This document shows positions 1-5,254 of a DNA stretch of 5,254 bases, piece by piece; position 1 is the stretch's first letter, and each line of letters begins with the position of its first letter. Both the position numbers and the translations under genes were made by a program. The stretch comes from Oscillospiraceae bacterium. GTDB lineage: Bacteria; Bacillota; Clostridia; Oscillospirales; CAG-272. The notes below the pieces were generated by a model that was not told the DNA's origin, did no database searches, and saw only the letters and a program-made list of their open reading frames with translations. Location of the stretch: positions 1 through 5,254 of the forward strand of contig WREN01000178.1 of NCBI GenBank assembly GCA_009779295.1, written 5' to 3'.

Positions 1-705
1 AAGGATGTAGTCCTCGTTGTTCTCGACGTCCATGTGGCAGATTATGATTTTGTCGGGCCTAACGCCTTCGGCGAGCGCGATGTCCGCGGCTTCAAGACCG
101 TTCTGCGTCCACGGATTGATGTGTACGCTCAGCGCAACGCCCGATTTCGTCTGCGCGATAGCGGCGGCTTTCAGGATTTTGCGCTCGTGAACGTCCATGT
201 TCTCGCTGATACCGATTTCGCCGATGTAACCGGCGCGGATATCCGTTCCATCCATGCCGACGTTTAGCTCGTTAAGCATTGTGTCGGCGATGTCAGCGGC
301 GGGCATATTCTTCAACTCGTCCGAATAAGTCGAGCTGACGTAATAACCCGTGCCGCAGATTATATTCAAGCCTGTTTCCTCCGCCATACGCTTCAACGCT
401 TGCGGATCCCTTCCCAAACCCGAACAAGTAGCGTCGAAAACCGTTTTACCGCCCGCGTTTTTGAAATATACCAACTCCTGCTTCTGCGTTTCGTAATCAT
501 CGTACTTCAAGTTGTCGTACAGCGCGTAAGGGTCGCGGTAAAGTATGCCCAAATTCTCGATTGTGACCGGTTCGCTTTCGGGGTCTGATATGCCGGGTAC
601 CGGATGTTTTGTGAAAAATGTGGTCAAATCCAATAAAATATGCTCGTGCGAAGTCGTTATGCCGAGAGCGTCCTTTGAAATTGCGCCTAAAACTGTTTGT
701 ATCAT
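1..705 (-). CDS. phosphotriesterase-family metal-dependent hydrolase (3' end beyond window)
   Basis: This is an open frame of 235 codons that runs off the left edge without a stop, so the C-terminus is missing (family members are usually about 300-350 residues). It reads as a phosphotriesterase-family amidohydrolase, a TIM barrel with a two-metal site. Visible ligands are the HEH pair at H20/H22 (context TSHEHILLD), E163 in GYIGEIGIS, H195 in SVHIN and H224 in CHMD. The spacing E163-H195-H224 fits the family. The bridging residue is Glu, as in E. coli PHP, rather than the carboxylated Lys of the classic phosphotriesterase. The final metal-binding Asp should lie in the missing part. The start is ATG at 705-703, with AAAGGA at 720-715 nine bases upstream. 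It follows the flavoprotein genes on the same strand but is separated from them by the inverted-repeat element. The natural substrate cannot be told; lactones, phosphoesters and other esters are all known for this superfamily. The family call is firm, the function open. Confidence 0.88.
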   Translation of the reverse strand, partial: MIQTVLGAISKDALGITTSHEHILLDLTTFFTKHPVPGISDPESEPVTIENLGILYRDPYALYDNLKYDDYETQKQELVYFKNAGGKTVFDATCSGLGRDPQALKRMAEETGLNIICGTGYYVSSTYSDELKNMPAADIADTMLNELNVGMDGTDIRAGYIGEIGISENMDVHERKILKAAAIAQTKSGVALSVHINPWTQNGLEAADIALAEGVRPDKIIICHMDVENNEDYIL

Positions 706-721
706 GTGTGTGTTTCCTTTC

Positions 722-878
722 TGAATCCCCCCCTGTCTAACGCCAACGTTGTTGGCGCTGACATCCCCCCTTTAACAAGGGAGGGAAGGAAAGGATTTGT
801 ATATTTTGGTTCTCTCCCTCCCTTGTTAAAGGGGGGATGTCAGCGCCAACAACGTTGGCGTTAGACAGGGGGGATTCA
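722..878. repeat. 157-bp near-perfect inverted repeat, MITE-like palindromic element
   Basis: Two arms, 722-786 and 815-878, are reverse complements of each other over about 64 bases. The only difference seen is one base in a homopolymer: seven C at 727-733 against six G at 868-873. They flank a 28-base unpaired centre (787-814). The outer ends read TGAATCCCCC and GGGGGATTCA. Each arm also folds on itself: CGCCAAC/GTTGGCG around a 3-base loop (743-759 in the left arm, with one base overhang possible either side), bracketed by TGTC/GACA, and CCCTT/AAGGG around TAAC. No coding capacity is visible and no clear target-site duplication flanks it. It fills nearly all of the gap between two operon genes. 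It is most likely a non-autonomous, dispersed palindromic element. In RNA it would form a very stable hairpin and could reduce or protect transcription of the downstream hydrolase gene. The structure is read directly; its mobility is inferred. Confidence 0.9.
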
Positions 879-1508
879 AATCTCGAACGGCTTCTTATCC
901 AATTTATCTTCTGCGCCGAATTTTTTTGCCAATACTTTCCACGCGATTACGTTTAACGGCTTGAGCAGTTTAATCAGAAAGACGGTCGCTTTCGAGTATC
1001 TCTCCGGCGCGGCGAATTTTGACACAATCGTTTTGTCAAACGCGTGTTCCTGAGCGTAAATTTTACCCATTTCGCGAAACGGCGCGAGCATTTTCGCTCT
1101 GTTTTTCTCGGAAACGATCGCCAGCGCGAACATTCCGCCCTTAATTAACGTGCCCGCGTACTCGCAATTCAAATACGACGGCAGCTTTTCCAAATATTTC
1201 TCACACGTCCGCAATTGGCACGCCTCTTCAAACCCGCTTTGCAGGATGAAGCCGATTCGAGCGGGATTCGTTTTCGGTTGCAGAGATTCTAAAAACTCCA
1301 TCAAAAGCCCGGTAATACATTCCACAAACAACGGCATCGCGAAAATCATTTCGTCGCTTTCATCGAAAATTTTGCGGTAATTTTCCCACTCGCCGCGCTT
1401 GTAAAGATAATAAACGTCCGCTTCGCCGTAGCCATCCTTGAACGCGCCCACGATCGCGGCGGTGTTGCTTGACTTCTCCGCTCTCGGCGAACAACTAAAT
1501 ATTACCAT
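876..1508 (-). CDS. flavodoxin-like NAD(P)H-dependent FMN oxidoreductase
   Basis: A 210-residue protein of the NADPH-dependent FMN reductase / flavodoxin-like fold, probably a cytoplasmic FMN-dependent electron carrier or reductase. The N-terminal strand and loop IFSCSPRAEKSSNT (residues 3-16) match the FMN-phosphate-binding loop of the family. The segment FAMPLFVECITGLLMEFLE around residues 56-74 fits the second flavin-contact region (usually P-L-Y/F-x-x-x-x-P/T-G). The C-terminal 60 residues are basic and hydrophobic (around FLIKLLKPLNVIAWKVL) and could be a cap or interaction segment. Unlike the preceding protein it has no C-x2-C-x2-C motif. The start is ATG at 1508-1506, with AGGAGG about ten bases upstream, inside the 3' end of the preceding gene. 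The two frames overlap by 7 bases, which suggests translational coupling. The stop TGA at 878-876 lies on the edge of the inverted repeat. The fold call is strong; the electron partner is unknown. Confidence 0.8.
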   Translation of the reverse strand: MVIFSCSPRAEKSSNTAAIVGAFKDGYGEADVYYLYKRGEWENYRKIFDESDEMIFAMPLFVECITGLLMEFLESLQPKTNPARIGFILQSGFEEACQLRTCEKYLEKLPSYLNCEYAGTLIKGGMFALAIVSEKNRAKMLAPFREMGKIYAQEHAFDKTIVSKFAAPERYSKATVFLIKLLKPLNVIAWKVLAKKFGAEDKLDKKPFEI

Positions 1509-1969
1509 AACTTCAATCCCTCCTCAAGTTTGTGCGCACCCAAAGATTTGCAGTAGAGGTTCAAAACGAACCGCTCCATCCATTCGCCCAAAAATTCCGC
1601 ATCGCCTTCGCCGGAATAGAACAAGCCGAAGTTCCAGCATTTGTCATATCTGGGTTTGTGGCGCATTTCGCCTTTGTACAGTTTGGTGTAAGGCGTGGCA
1701 ATCGGAATCAGGCGGTCGACGAGATTCTTCATCTTGTGTGAGATGAACCCCAGTTTCGCTTCGGTGACGAGAATAATGTTGTCGGATTTCAGAATTTTGC
1801 CGAAAATGACCGCCCAATCGTCTTTGACAGCGCACATTCCGGGCGTTTTCAGCCAGCAATTCGTGCAGCCGATACAGTTGCCGAGCTTGTAACCGGAGAG
1901 GTATAATGTTTCCGCATCGGGGAATAATCCGGAAACGTCGGGGAGTGTGCTTATTATTAAGTTTTTCAT
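1502..1969 (-). CDS. flavodoxin-like protein with a four-cysteine motif
   Basis: A 155-residue protein resembling the Cys-motif branch of the flavodoxin/NADPH-dependent FMN reductase group (related to iron-sulfur flavoproteins and WrbA-like proteins). C32, C35, C38 and C46 form C-x2-C-x2-C-x7-C in the context GNCIGCTNCWLKTPGMC, followed by KDDW, a typical arrangement in the family. The segment around 65-87 (DNIILVTEAKLGFISHKMKN) corresponds to the usual S/T-P-x-Y-W/F-x-G/S region but is degenerate. The N-terminus (NLIISTLPDVSGLFPDAE) lacks the usual G-S-P-R-x-x-S/G-N-T phosphate loop, so FMN binding may be weakened or shared with the next protein. The start ATG (1969-1967) overlaps the upstream stop as ATGA, with AGGATG about 12 bases before it. 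Tight overlaps on both sides place it in one operon. It could hold an Fe-S cluster or use the cysteines as redox thiols; the sequence does not decide. Confidence 0.75.
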   Translation of the reverse strand: MKNLIISTLPDVSGLFPDAETLYLSGYKLGNCIGCTNCWLKTPGMCAVKDDWAVIFGKILKSDNIILVTEAKLGFISHKMKNLVDRLIPIATPYTKLYKGEMRHKPRYDKCWNFGLFYSGEGDAEFLGEWMERFVLNLYCKSLGAHKLEEGLKLW

Positions 1970-2826
1970 TTTTTCAACACATCCTGATGTATATTCGGCG
2001 AACTGCGCCCCGCGAGATCGGGATAGCGCCTGTCGAGCGTGGCGAACGAGATTTCAATATCCTCGGCGGCTTCCTGTTCGCTCATAACGCCGATCGTAAT
2101 CATATCCCGGTCGCGCAGAACGCTCCAACTGAAATTCAGCCCGACAAACGGCGTCGTACGCCCCGCCGCGAACGGTTTGATCGTCATGACCGGCTTCTTG
2201 GCGCGGTTGATGATATACGCAACCTGTTCGATTTCGACCTGCATCAAAAATCCCATACAATTGAAAATCTGGATGTAAGTTTCAACGTCGTAACCGTTGA
2301 GGTCGCTGTACACGATACCCTCGGGCATGTGGCACGAAAGCCCCGGAATCAAGCCGTTGGCGCGTTTCATGTACAAATAATCCGGCAGACGGTCGATAAT
2401 GCGTTTGTTTTTATTGACAAGCTGTTCCATGCTCGAATGGTGGATCATGCAAAACGTCGAACCGACGTCCGCGCTGCGTTTTATGGTGGCTTCGGCGGAT
2501 TTGCGCCCTTCGGCGGTATCGTCGACGTTCATAACGGGCGTGTCGATGATAATTATCTTTTTGCCCAACTTATCCTCCGCGTATTTGACCGCGTCAAGGC
2601 AGGTATTGTTCGTGCTGACCGGACCCATGATCGCGTCGATACCGTATTCAAGGTACGTTTCGAAAATCGGCAGAAACGCTTCGGAATTGTGGAATTTGCC
2701 CATGATAAGTCTATCCTGCGCCGAGCTTCGGTGGCTGTAACCCAGGAGCCAGTTTGTGCCGATCAATATCCTCGGCAGCGATACGCCGCCTACAGTTGTA
2801 CGTGGGAAATTTCTCTTTGTTTCCAT
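1966..2826 (-). CDS. conserved protein, probable TIM barrel, function unrecognised
   Basis: I do not recognise a named function for this 286-residue protein. Its pattern of alternating hydrophobic strands and helices suggests a (beta/alpha)8 barrel: RILIGTN (19-25), GIDAIMGP (62-69), KKIIIIDTPV (89-98), STFCMIHHSSM (123-133), PGLSCHMPE (161-169), GFLMQVEIEQV (192-202), KPVMTIKPFAAGR (211-223) and ITIGVMSEQEA (243-253). The last two blocks, with K-P-x-A-A-G-R and then a strand ending G-V-M-S, are reminiscent of aldo/keto-reductase-like barrels. A classic NADPH-binding C-terminus is not clear. H129, H130, H166, C165 and several Asp residues are candidate active-site or metal residues. The start is ATG at 2826-2824, with AGGAGA eight bases upstream. 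It sits directly after the corrinoid-activator gene (51-base gap) and overlaps the next start by 4 bases, so a role in the same pathway is likely but inferred. Confidence 0.7.
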   Translation of the reverse strand: METKRNFPRTTVGGVSLPRILIGTNWLLGYSHRSSAQDRLIMGKFHNSEAFLPIFETYLEYGIDAIMGPVSTNNTCLDAVKYAEDKLGKKIIIIDTPVMNVDDTAEGRKSAEATIKRSADVGSTFCMIHHSSMEQLVNKNKRIIDRLPDYLYMKRANGLIPGLSCHMPEGIVYSDLNGYDVETYIQIFNCMGFLMQVEIEQVAYIINRAKKPVMTIKPFAAGRTTPFVGLNFSWSVLRDRDMITIGVMSEQEAAEDIEISFATLDRRYPDLAGRSSPNIHQDVLKK

Positions 2827-2877
2827 GATTATTTCTCCTTTTAATTTATTTTTTTCAAAATATTTCCGATTTTATTT
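2827..2877. other. short AT-rich gap within the operon
   Basis: Fifty-one bases rich in T on the plus strand (A on the coding strand) separate the corrinoid-activator stop from the TIM-barrel start. The gap holds AGGAGA for the next gene. I see no hairpin followed by a U-run on the minus strand, so read-through is expected. Confidence 0.6.
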
Positions 2878-4317
2878 TTACTCCTCTTCGAAATACATCT
2901 GCTCAATAAATTTATCCATAAATATCATATTTCCGCTGAGTTCCGTATATGACGATTTAGCGGTAACATTATCAATGCGTCCGCGAATATTGCCGCTCAG
3001 CAGATACAGCGCCGCACCCGCGCCCGCGGTATTGCCGACGGACTTAATTTTGCCTTTATAGCGTGAAGGAATTAAACCGATTCGGCAAGCGTTGTCGGGA
3101 TCCATGAACGAGCCGAACCCGCCCGCGATGATGACCTTCTCTACGTTCGCGCCCGTGATTTCGAGCAGAGTCAAAATTCCCGCGCTGATTGCCGCTTTGG
3201 CGAGCTGTAACTCACGAATATCAGCCGCGCTTATGTAAACGTTTTCGGTGATGTAGAACGGCTTGTCGAGGTAGCCGGTTTCGTCGATAACGCCGAGTTC
3301 AAGCATTACGGCGACCGCGTCAATCAACCCCGAACCGCAAATCCCGATCGGTGATACATCGCCTATAACGTTGAATTTCACTTCTCCGCTATTAAGCCAG
3401 ATTTTCGAAACCGCGCCGTTCACGCCTGACATACCTTTCTCGATTTTCGCACCCTCAAACGCCGGACCCGCCGCCGCCGAACAGACATGGATACCATCCT
3501 TGCTGCCCAGCGCGATTTCGCCGTTGGTGCCGATGTCGATGTACAGTACGTTCTCACCGCTTATATCAACGTCCGCCGCGACCAATCCCGAAGCGATGTC
3601 GCCGCCGACATACGCCGAAAAGCACGGCATGACCCAAACGTTTGCGTTCTCGTCCACCGAGAGACCGGATTCCGCTCCGCTTATTGAAAATCCGAACAGC
3701 GATTTCGGAGTGAAAGGCGCGTTCGCGATTCCGCTCGGGTCGTAACCGGCGAAGATGTGTTCCATCGTCGTGTTGCCCGTAATGCAGACGGCGTTGATAG
3801 GTTTTTTGAAACTTTTTATCGTCTTGTTGAGTTCGGTGATTATAGCGTTACGCTGCTTATCTAAACCGTCTGCGTTGTTGATTATGTAGCCGATACGCGT
3901 TATAACGTCCGCACCGTATTCGGATTGCGGGTTCTTGAACGCAGCAGTCTGCTCGATCTCGCCGCTTTTTAAATTGCATAAATATACCGCGATTGTCGTC
4001 GTGCCGATGTCGACTGCGACTCCGTATTCGCCGTCAACGGGTGATTTTTCGTAGGAACCCGTTATGCCCGCAGTTTGGATTTGCATGGTTCCCGCGTCGA
4101 GCAACTCGACGGTATATTCCCCTTCCGGATATGTCATGCAAGCCAGACGGATTCCGTTGTCGATTTCGCTTTGCGACAAAAATTTGCGTTCGATGTCGGT
4201 TAAAGGCGATAACTCGCCCGTCGCTTTGACTTTGCATTTGCCGCACAATTTATTGCCTCCGCAAACAGCGTTTATTTTCTTCCCGCTTAATATTTCCAGC
4301 AATGTTTTCATTTTCAA
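2878..4317 (-). CDS. [2Fe-2S]/ASKHA reductive activator of corrinoid proteins (RACo-like, DUF4445 family)
   Basis: A 479-residue protein with two parts. The N-terminal ferredoxin-like piece carries C19, C25, C28 and C60 (C-x5-C-x2-C then RLAC), the plant-type [2Fe-2S] pattern, in CGGNKLCGKCKV. The rest is an ASKHA ATPase-fold domain of the RACo C-terminal type. It contains AVDIGTTTIAVYL (101-113), CITGNTTMEHIFAG (178-191), YIDIGTNGEIALGS (259-272), AAAGPAFEGAKIEKGM (281-296), GICGSGLIDA (325-334) and IAGGFGSFMDP (397-407). Known relatives use ATP to drive one-electron reduction of Co(II) corrinoid proteins back to active Co(I), in the cytoplasm. The [2Fe-2S] domain is short at its N-terminus. 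It cannot be extended, because TAA (4320-4318) lies in frame just before the start. The start is TTG at 4317, with GAGAGG seven bases upstream, or ATG at 4311, 13 bases from it. First gene of the apparent operon. Family confidence is high; the corrinoid partner is not in the window. Confidence 0.92.
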   Translation of the reverse strand: MKMKTLLEILSGKKINAVCGGNKLCGKCKVKATGELSPLTDIERKFLSQSEIDNGIRLACMTYPEGEYTVELLDAGTMQIQTAGITGSYEKSPVDGEYGVAVDIGTTTIAVYLCNLKSGEIEQTAAFKNPQSEYGADVITRIGYIINNADGLDKQRNAIITELNKTIKSFKKPINAVCITGNTTMEHIFAGYDPSGIANAPFTPKSLFGFSISGAESGLSVDENANVWVMPCFSAYVGGDIASGLVAADVDISGENVLYIDIGTNGEIALGSKDGIHVCSAAAGPAFEGAKIEKGMSGVNGAVSKIWLNSGEVKFNVIGDVSPIGICGSGLIDAVAVMLELGVIDETGYLDKPFYITENVYISAADIRELQLAKAAISAGILTLLEITGANVEKVIIAGGFGSFMDPDNACRIGLIPSRYKGKIKSVGNTAGAGAALYLLSGNIRGRIDNVTAKSSYTELSGNMIFMDKFIEQMYFEEE

Positions 4318-4346
4318 TTATATTCCTCTCTGTGGTGTATTGACAA
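4317..4346 (-). promoter_or_regulatory. possible minus-strand promoter before the operon
   Basis: TTGTCA (4346-4341) and a perfect TATAAT (4322-4317) are separated by 18 bases on the minus strand. If used, transcription would begin around 4310-4311, at the ATG, giving a nearly leaderless message and leaving GAGAGG untranscribed. The visible ribosome binding site argues against that, so the match may be accidental. No better minus-strand promoter was seen in the 83-base divergent region. Confidence 0.3.
4325..4330 (-). promoter_or_regulatory. ribosome binding site GAGAGG bearing on the start of the corrinoid activator
   Basis: On the minus strand GAGAGG ends seven bases before TTG (4317-4315) but 13 bases before ATG (4311-4309). 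The shorter distance is nearer the optimum and favours the TTG start; codon preference favours the ATG. The two options differ by only two residues. Confidence 0.5.
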
Positions 4347-4368
4347 ATTTGGGTTTATGTTGTAAAAT
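4340..4368 (+). promoter_or_regulatory. sigma-70-type promoter for the lipoprotein gene
   Basis: TTGACA (4340-4345) and TAAAAT (4363-4368) are separated by exactly 17 bases. This is a consensus -35 box and a 5/6 -10 box in AT-rich intergenic DNA. Transcription would start near 4375, about 25 bases before the ATG at 4401, leaving room for AAGGAG (4384-4389). The -35 box overlaps the possible minus-strand -35, so the two divergent units may compete for polymerase or share a regulator. Confidence 0.75.
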
Positions 4369-4400
4369 TAGTTATATTTATTTAAGGAGTTTACACCGAT

Positions 4401-4916
4401 ATGCGTAGATTTTTATTATTAATATTAATCCTTTCCATATTTACATCCTGCCAAAAACCTATTCAATTAATTGATTCTCCGCTTGAATTGATGGCGAAGA
4501 TAACTTCGTATTTCCCTGATATCCCGCCCGCAAAGGGCGTTTATTTTGAAAGCGCAGAAATGCTCGACGCGGGCTATTTCGACCCTGAGTACGCGTGCTA
4601 CTTATATACGGGACAGTTTATCGCGGACTTTAATATGCTCGACAAACTCGAAGCCTACGCCGTCAGAATTCCAGACGGCAAAAGCGCGTTTGAAATCCAT
4701 ATCTTCAAAGTGCGCAACATTTCCGACATTGAATCGGTTGAAGATATGTGCAGGAGCCGCCTTAATATCCTAAAAAGCGGTAATATAGCCGGATATGATC
4801 CGGAACTATTCTATACCATTATCGAAAAGGCCGAAGTTTATACGGTTGATAATTACGTCTTTTTGCTCGCGACTACCGATAATGACGCTGTGAAAAATAT
4901 TATAAGAGTGGAGTAA
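4401..4916 (+). CDS. small predicted lipoprotein, DUF4358-like
   Basis: A 171-residue protein with a secretion signal: MRR, then a hydrophobic stretch FLLLILILSIF and TSC with C17 as the likely lipidated cysteine. The lipobox is imperfect, with Phe instead of Leu/Val/Ile at -3. The mature part resembles DUF4358 proteins, small lipoproteins common in Clostridia. It has an N-terminal helix (SPLELMAKITSYF), a central strand FEIHIFKV (97-104), a helix with SVEDMCRSRLNIL (112-124), then YDPELFYTIIEKAEVYTVDNYVFLLAT (132-158). Their function is unknown; this one should sit on the outer face of the cytoplasmic membrane. The start is ATG at 4401, with AAGGAG 11 bases upstream and the strong promoter at 4340-4368. 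It is transcribed divergently from the corrinoid-activator operon and probably alone. Its 3' end overlaps the convergent kinase-like gene by 17 bases, with no terminator hairpin visible between them. Confidence 0.8.
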   Translation: MRRFLLLILILSIFTSCQKPIQLIDSPLELMAKITSYFPDIPPAKGVYFESAEMLDAGYFDPEYACYLYTGQFIADFNMLDKLEAYAVRIPDGKSAFEIHIFKVRNISDIESVEDMCRSRLNILKSGNIAGYDPELFYTIIEKAEVYTVDNYVFLLATTDNDAVKNIIRVE

Positions 4917-5254
4917 CCCTATCAAACAACGTTTCCCACGGACGCGATTCAACTACCGGTATACCCAATTCGCAACAATTTTCTTTCAGCCAATTACCAT
5001 ACGCATAACTTCCTTCTGCCCGATTATACTGGAACTCTCCTTCACGCGCAAAAAAATTTTGAAGAATCTGTTCTCTCGACGGTTCATAAATGAAAACAGA
5101 TTTAATCCTTGGGTTATCGAATGACGCTGCGAGTTCAGGGAGAATAAAGTCGCCTTCCAAAATCATCGGTATATTTTCTATTATATGGTCATTGATTACA
5201 GCGGCAAGACCGGGTATCAATGAACGTCCGATATTAATCAATAGGTTTAAGGAT
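4900..5254 (-). CDS. P-loop kinase-like / AAA-family ATPase, C-terminal part (5' end beyond window)
   Basis: The frame stays open to the right edge (codons before 5241 read Ser-Leu-Asn-Leu with no stop). About 117 C-terminal residues are therefore visible and the Walker A loop and start are missing; TTG at 5241 is only an internal codon. What is visible matches a family of small P-loop kinases often annotated as 2-phosphoglycerate-kinase-like or AAA ATPases. The matching segments are IGRSLIPGLAAVINDHI near the top, PMILEGDFILPELA (Walker-B-like strand followed by the conserved EGD and P), SVFIYEPSREQILQNFFAREG, and the C-terminal SYAYGNWLKENCCELGIPVVESRPWETLFDRV. The phosphate acceptor is unknown. 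The stop TAA (4902-4900) lies inside the 3' end of the convergent lipoprotein gene. The assignment rests on pattern memory of the family, without the nucleotide-binding loop in view. Confidence 0.7.
   Translation of the reverse strand, partial: SLNLLINIGRSLIPGLAAVINDHIIENIPMILEGDFILPELAASFDNPRIKSVFIYEPSREQILQNFFAREGEFQYNRAEGSYAYGNWLKENCCELGIPVVESRPWETLFDRVTPLL

Noticed and set aside
34..267. Plus-strand open frames across 34-588
   Set aside because: They are antisense to the phosphotriesterase-family gene, whose metal-ligand motifs are clear, and they have no ribosome binding site or domain.
787..814. Promoter in the centre of the inverted repeat (TATATT-like sequence)
   Set aside because: No matching -35 at a suitable distance on either strand; the AT-rich centre alone is not enough.
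735..866. Integron attC-like site: GTCTAAC (735-741) and GTTAGAC (860-866) fit RYYYAAC and GTTRRRY
   Set aside because: The consensus is very degenerate and the second half follows automatically from the inverted repeat. The stem is perfect instead of having the unpaired bases typical of attC, and no integrase or cassette array is present.
722..878. Intrinsic terminator between the flavoprotein and hydrolase genes
   Set aside because: The hairpin is far longer than a normal terminator. On the minus strand it is followed by AAAGGAAACAC instead of a U-run. Polar effects remain possible.
1906..2844. 312-codon open frame on the plus strand
   Set aside because: It lies almost wholly antisense to the barrel-protein gene, which has a good ribosome binding site and enzyme-like sequence. 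The plus-strand product is rich in Arg, Asp and His runs with no recognisable domain, as expected of a shadow frame.
3371..3745. 124-codon plus-strand frame inside the activator gene
   Set aside because: It is a shadow of the strongly conserved ASKHA domain on the minus strand.

Overview
This window looks like part of the chromosome of an anaerobic bacterium, most likely a Bacillota/Clostridia-type organism. That placement is inferred from the gene families: a DUF4358-like small lipoprotein, a RACo-type corrinoid activator and Cys-motif flavodoxin-like proteins. The start sites also carry strong AGGAGG-like ribosome binding sites. Nothing in the window fixes the taxonomy.

Layout. From the right-hand end leftwards on the minus strand, five genes point the same way and look like one operon. 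They are a [2Fe-2S]/ASKHA reductive activator (4317-2878), an unrecognised probable TIM-barrel protein (2826-1966), a Cys-motif flavodoxin-like protein (1969-1502), a second flavodoxin-like NAD(P)H oxidoreductase (1508-876), and a phosphotriesterase-family metallohydrolase (705 to beyond base 1). The junctions are a 51-base AT-rich gap, a 4-base ATGA overlap, a 7-base overlap, and then a 170-base gap. Almost all of that last gap is a 157-bp near-perfect inverted repeat (722-878), which looks like a small palindromic mobile or MITE-like element inserted into the operon. One end of the element forms part of the stop codon of the gene before it.

To the right, an 83-base divergent intergenic region (4318-4400) holds a very good forward sigma-70-type promoter. 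It serves a small predicted lipoprotein gene (4401-4916, plus strand). That gene converges on, and overlaps by 17 bases, the 3' end of a P-loop kinase-like gene on the minus strand (4900 to beyond the right edge).

How the genes may work together. The activator is of the kind that uses ATP and an Fe-S cluster to re-reduce inactive Co(II) corrinoid proteins in methyl-transfer systems. The two flavoproteins could be electron carriers for it. The TIM-barrel protein and the metallohydrolase could act on a substrate or product. No corrinoid protein or methyltransferase lies in the window, so this pathway is an inference and its substrate is unknown.
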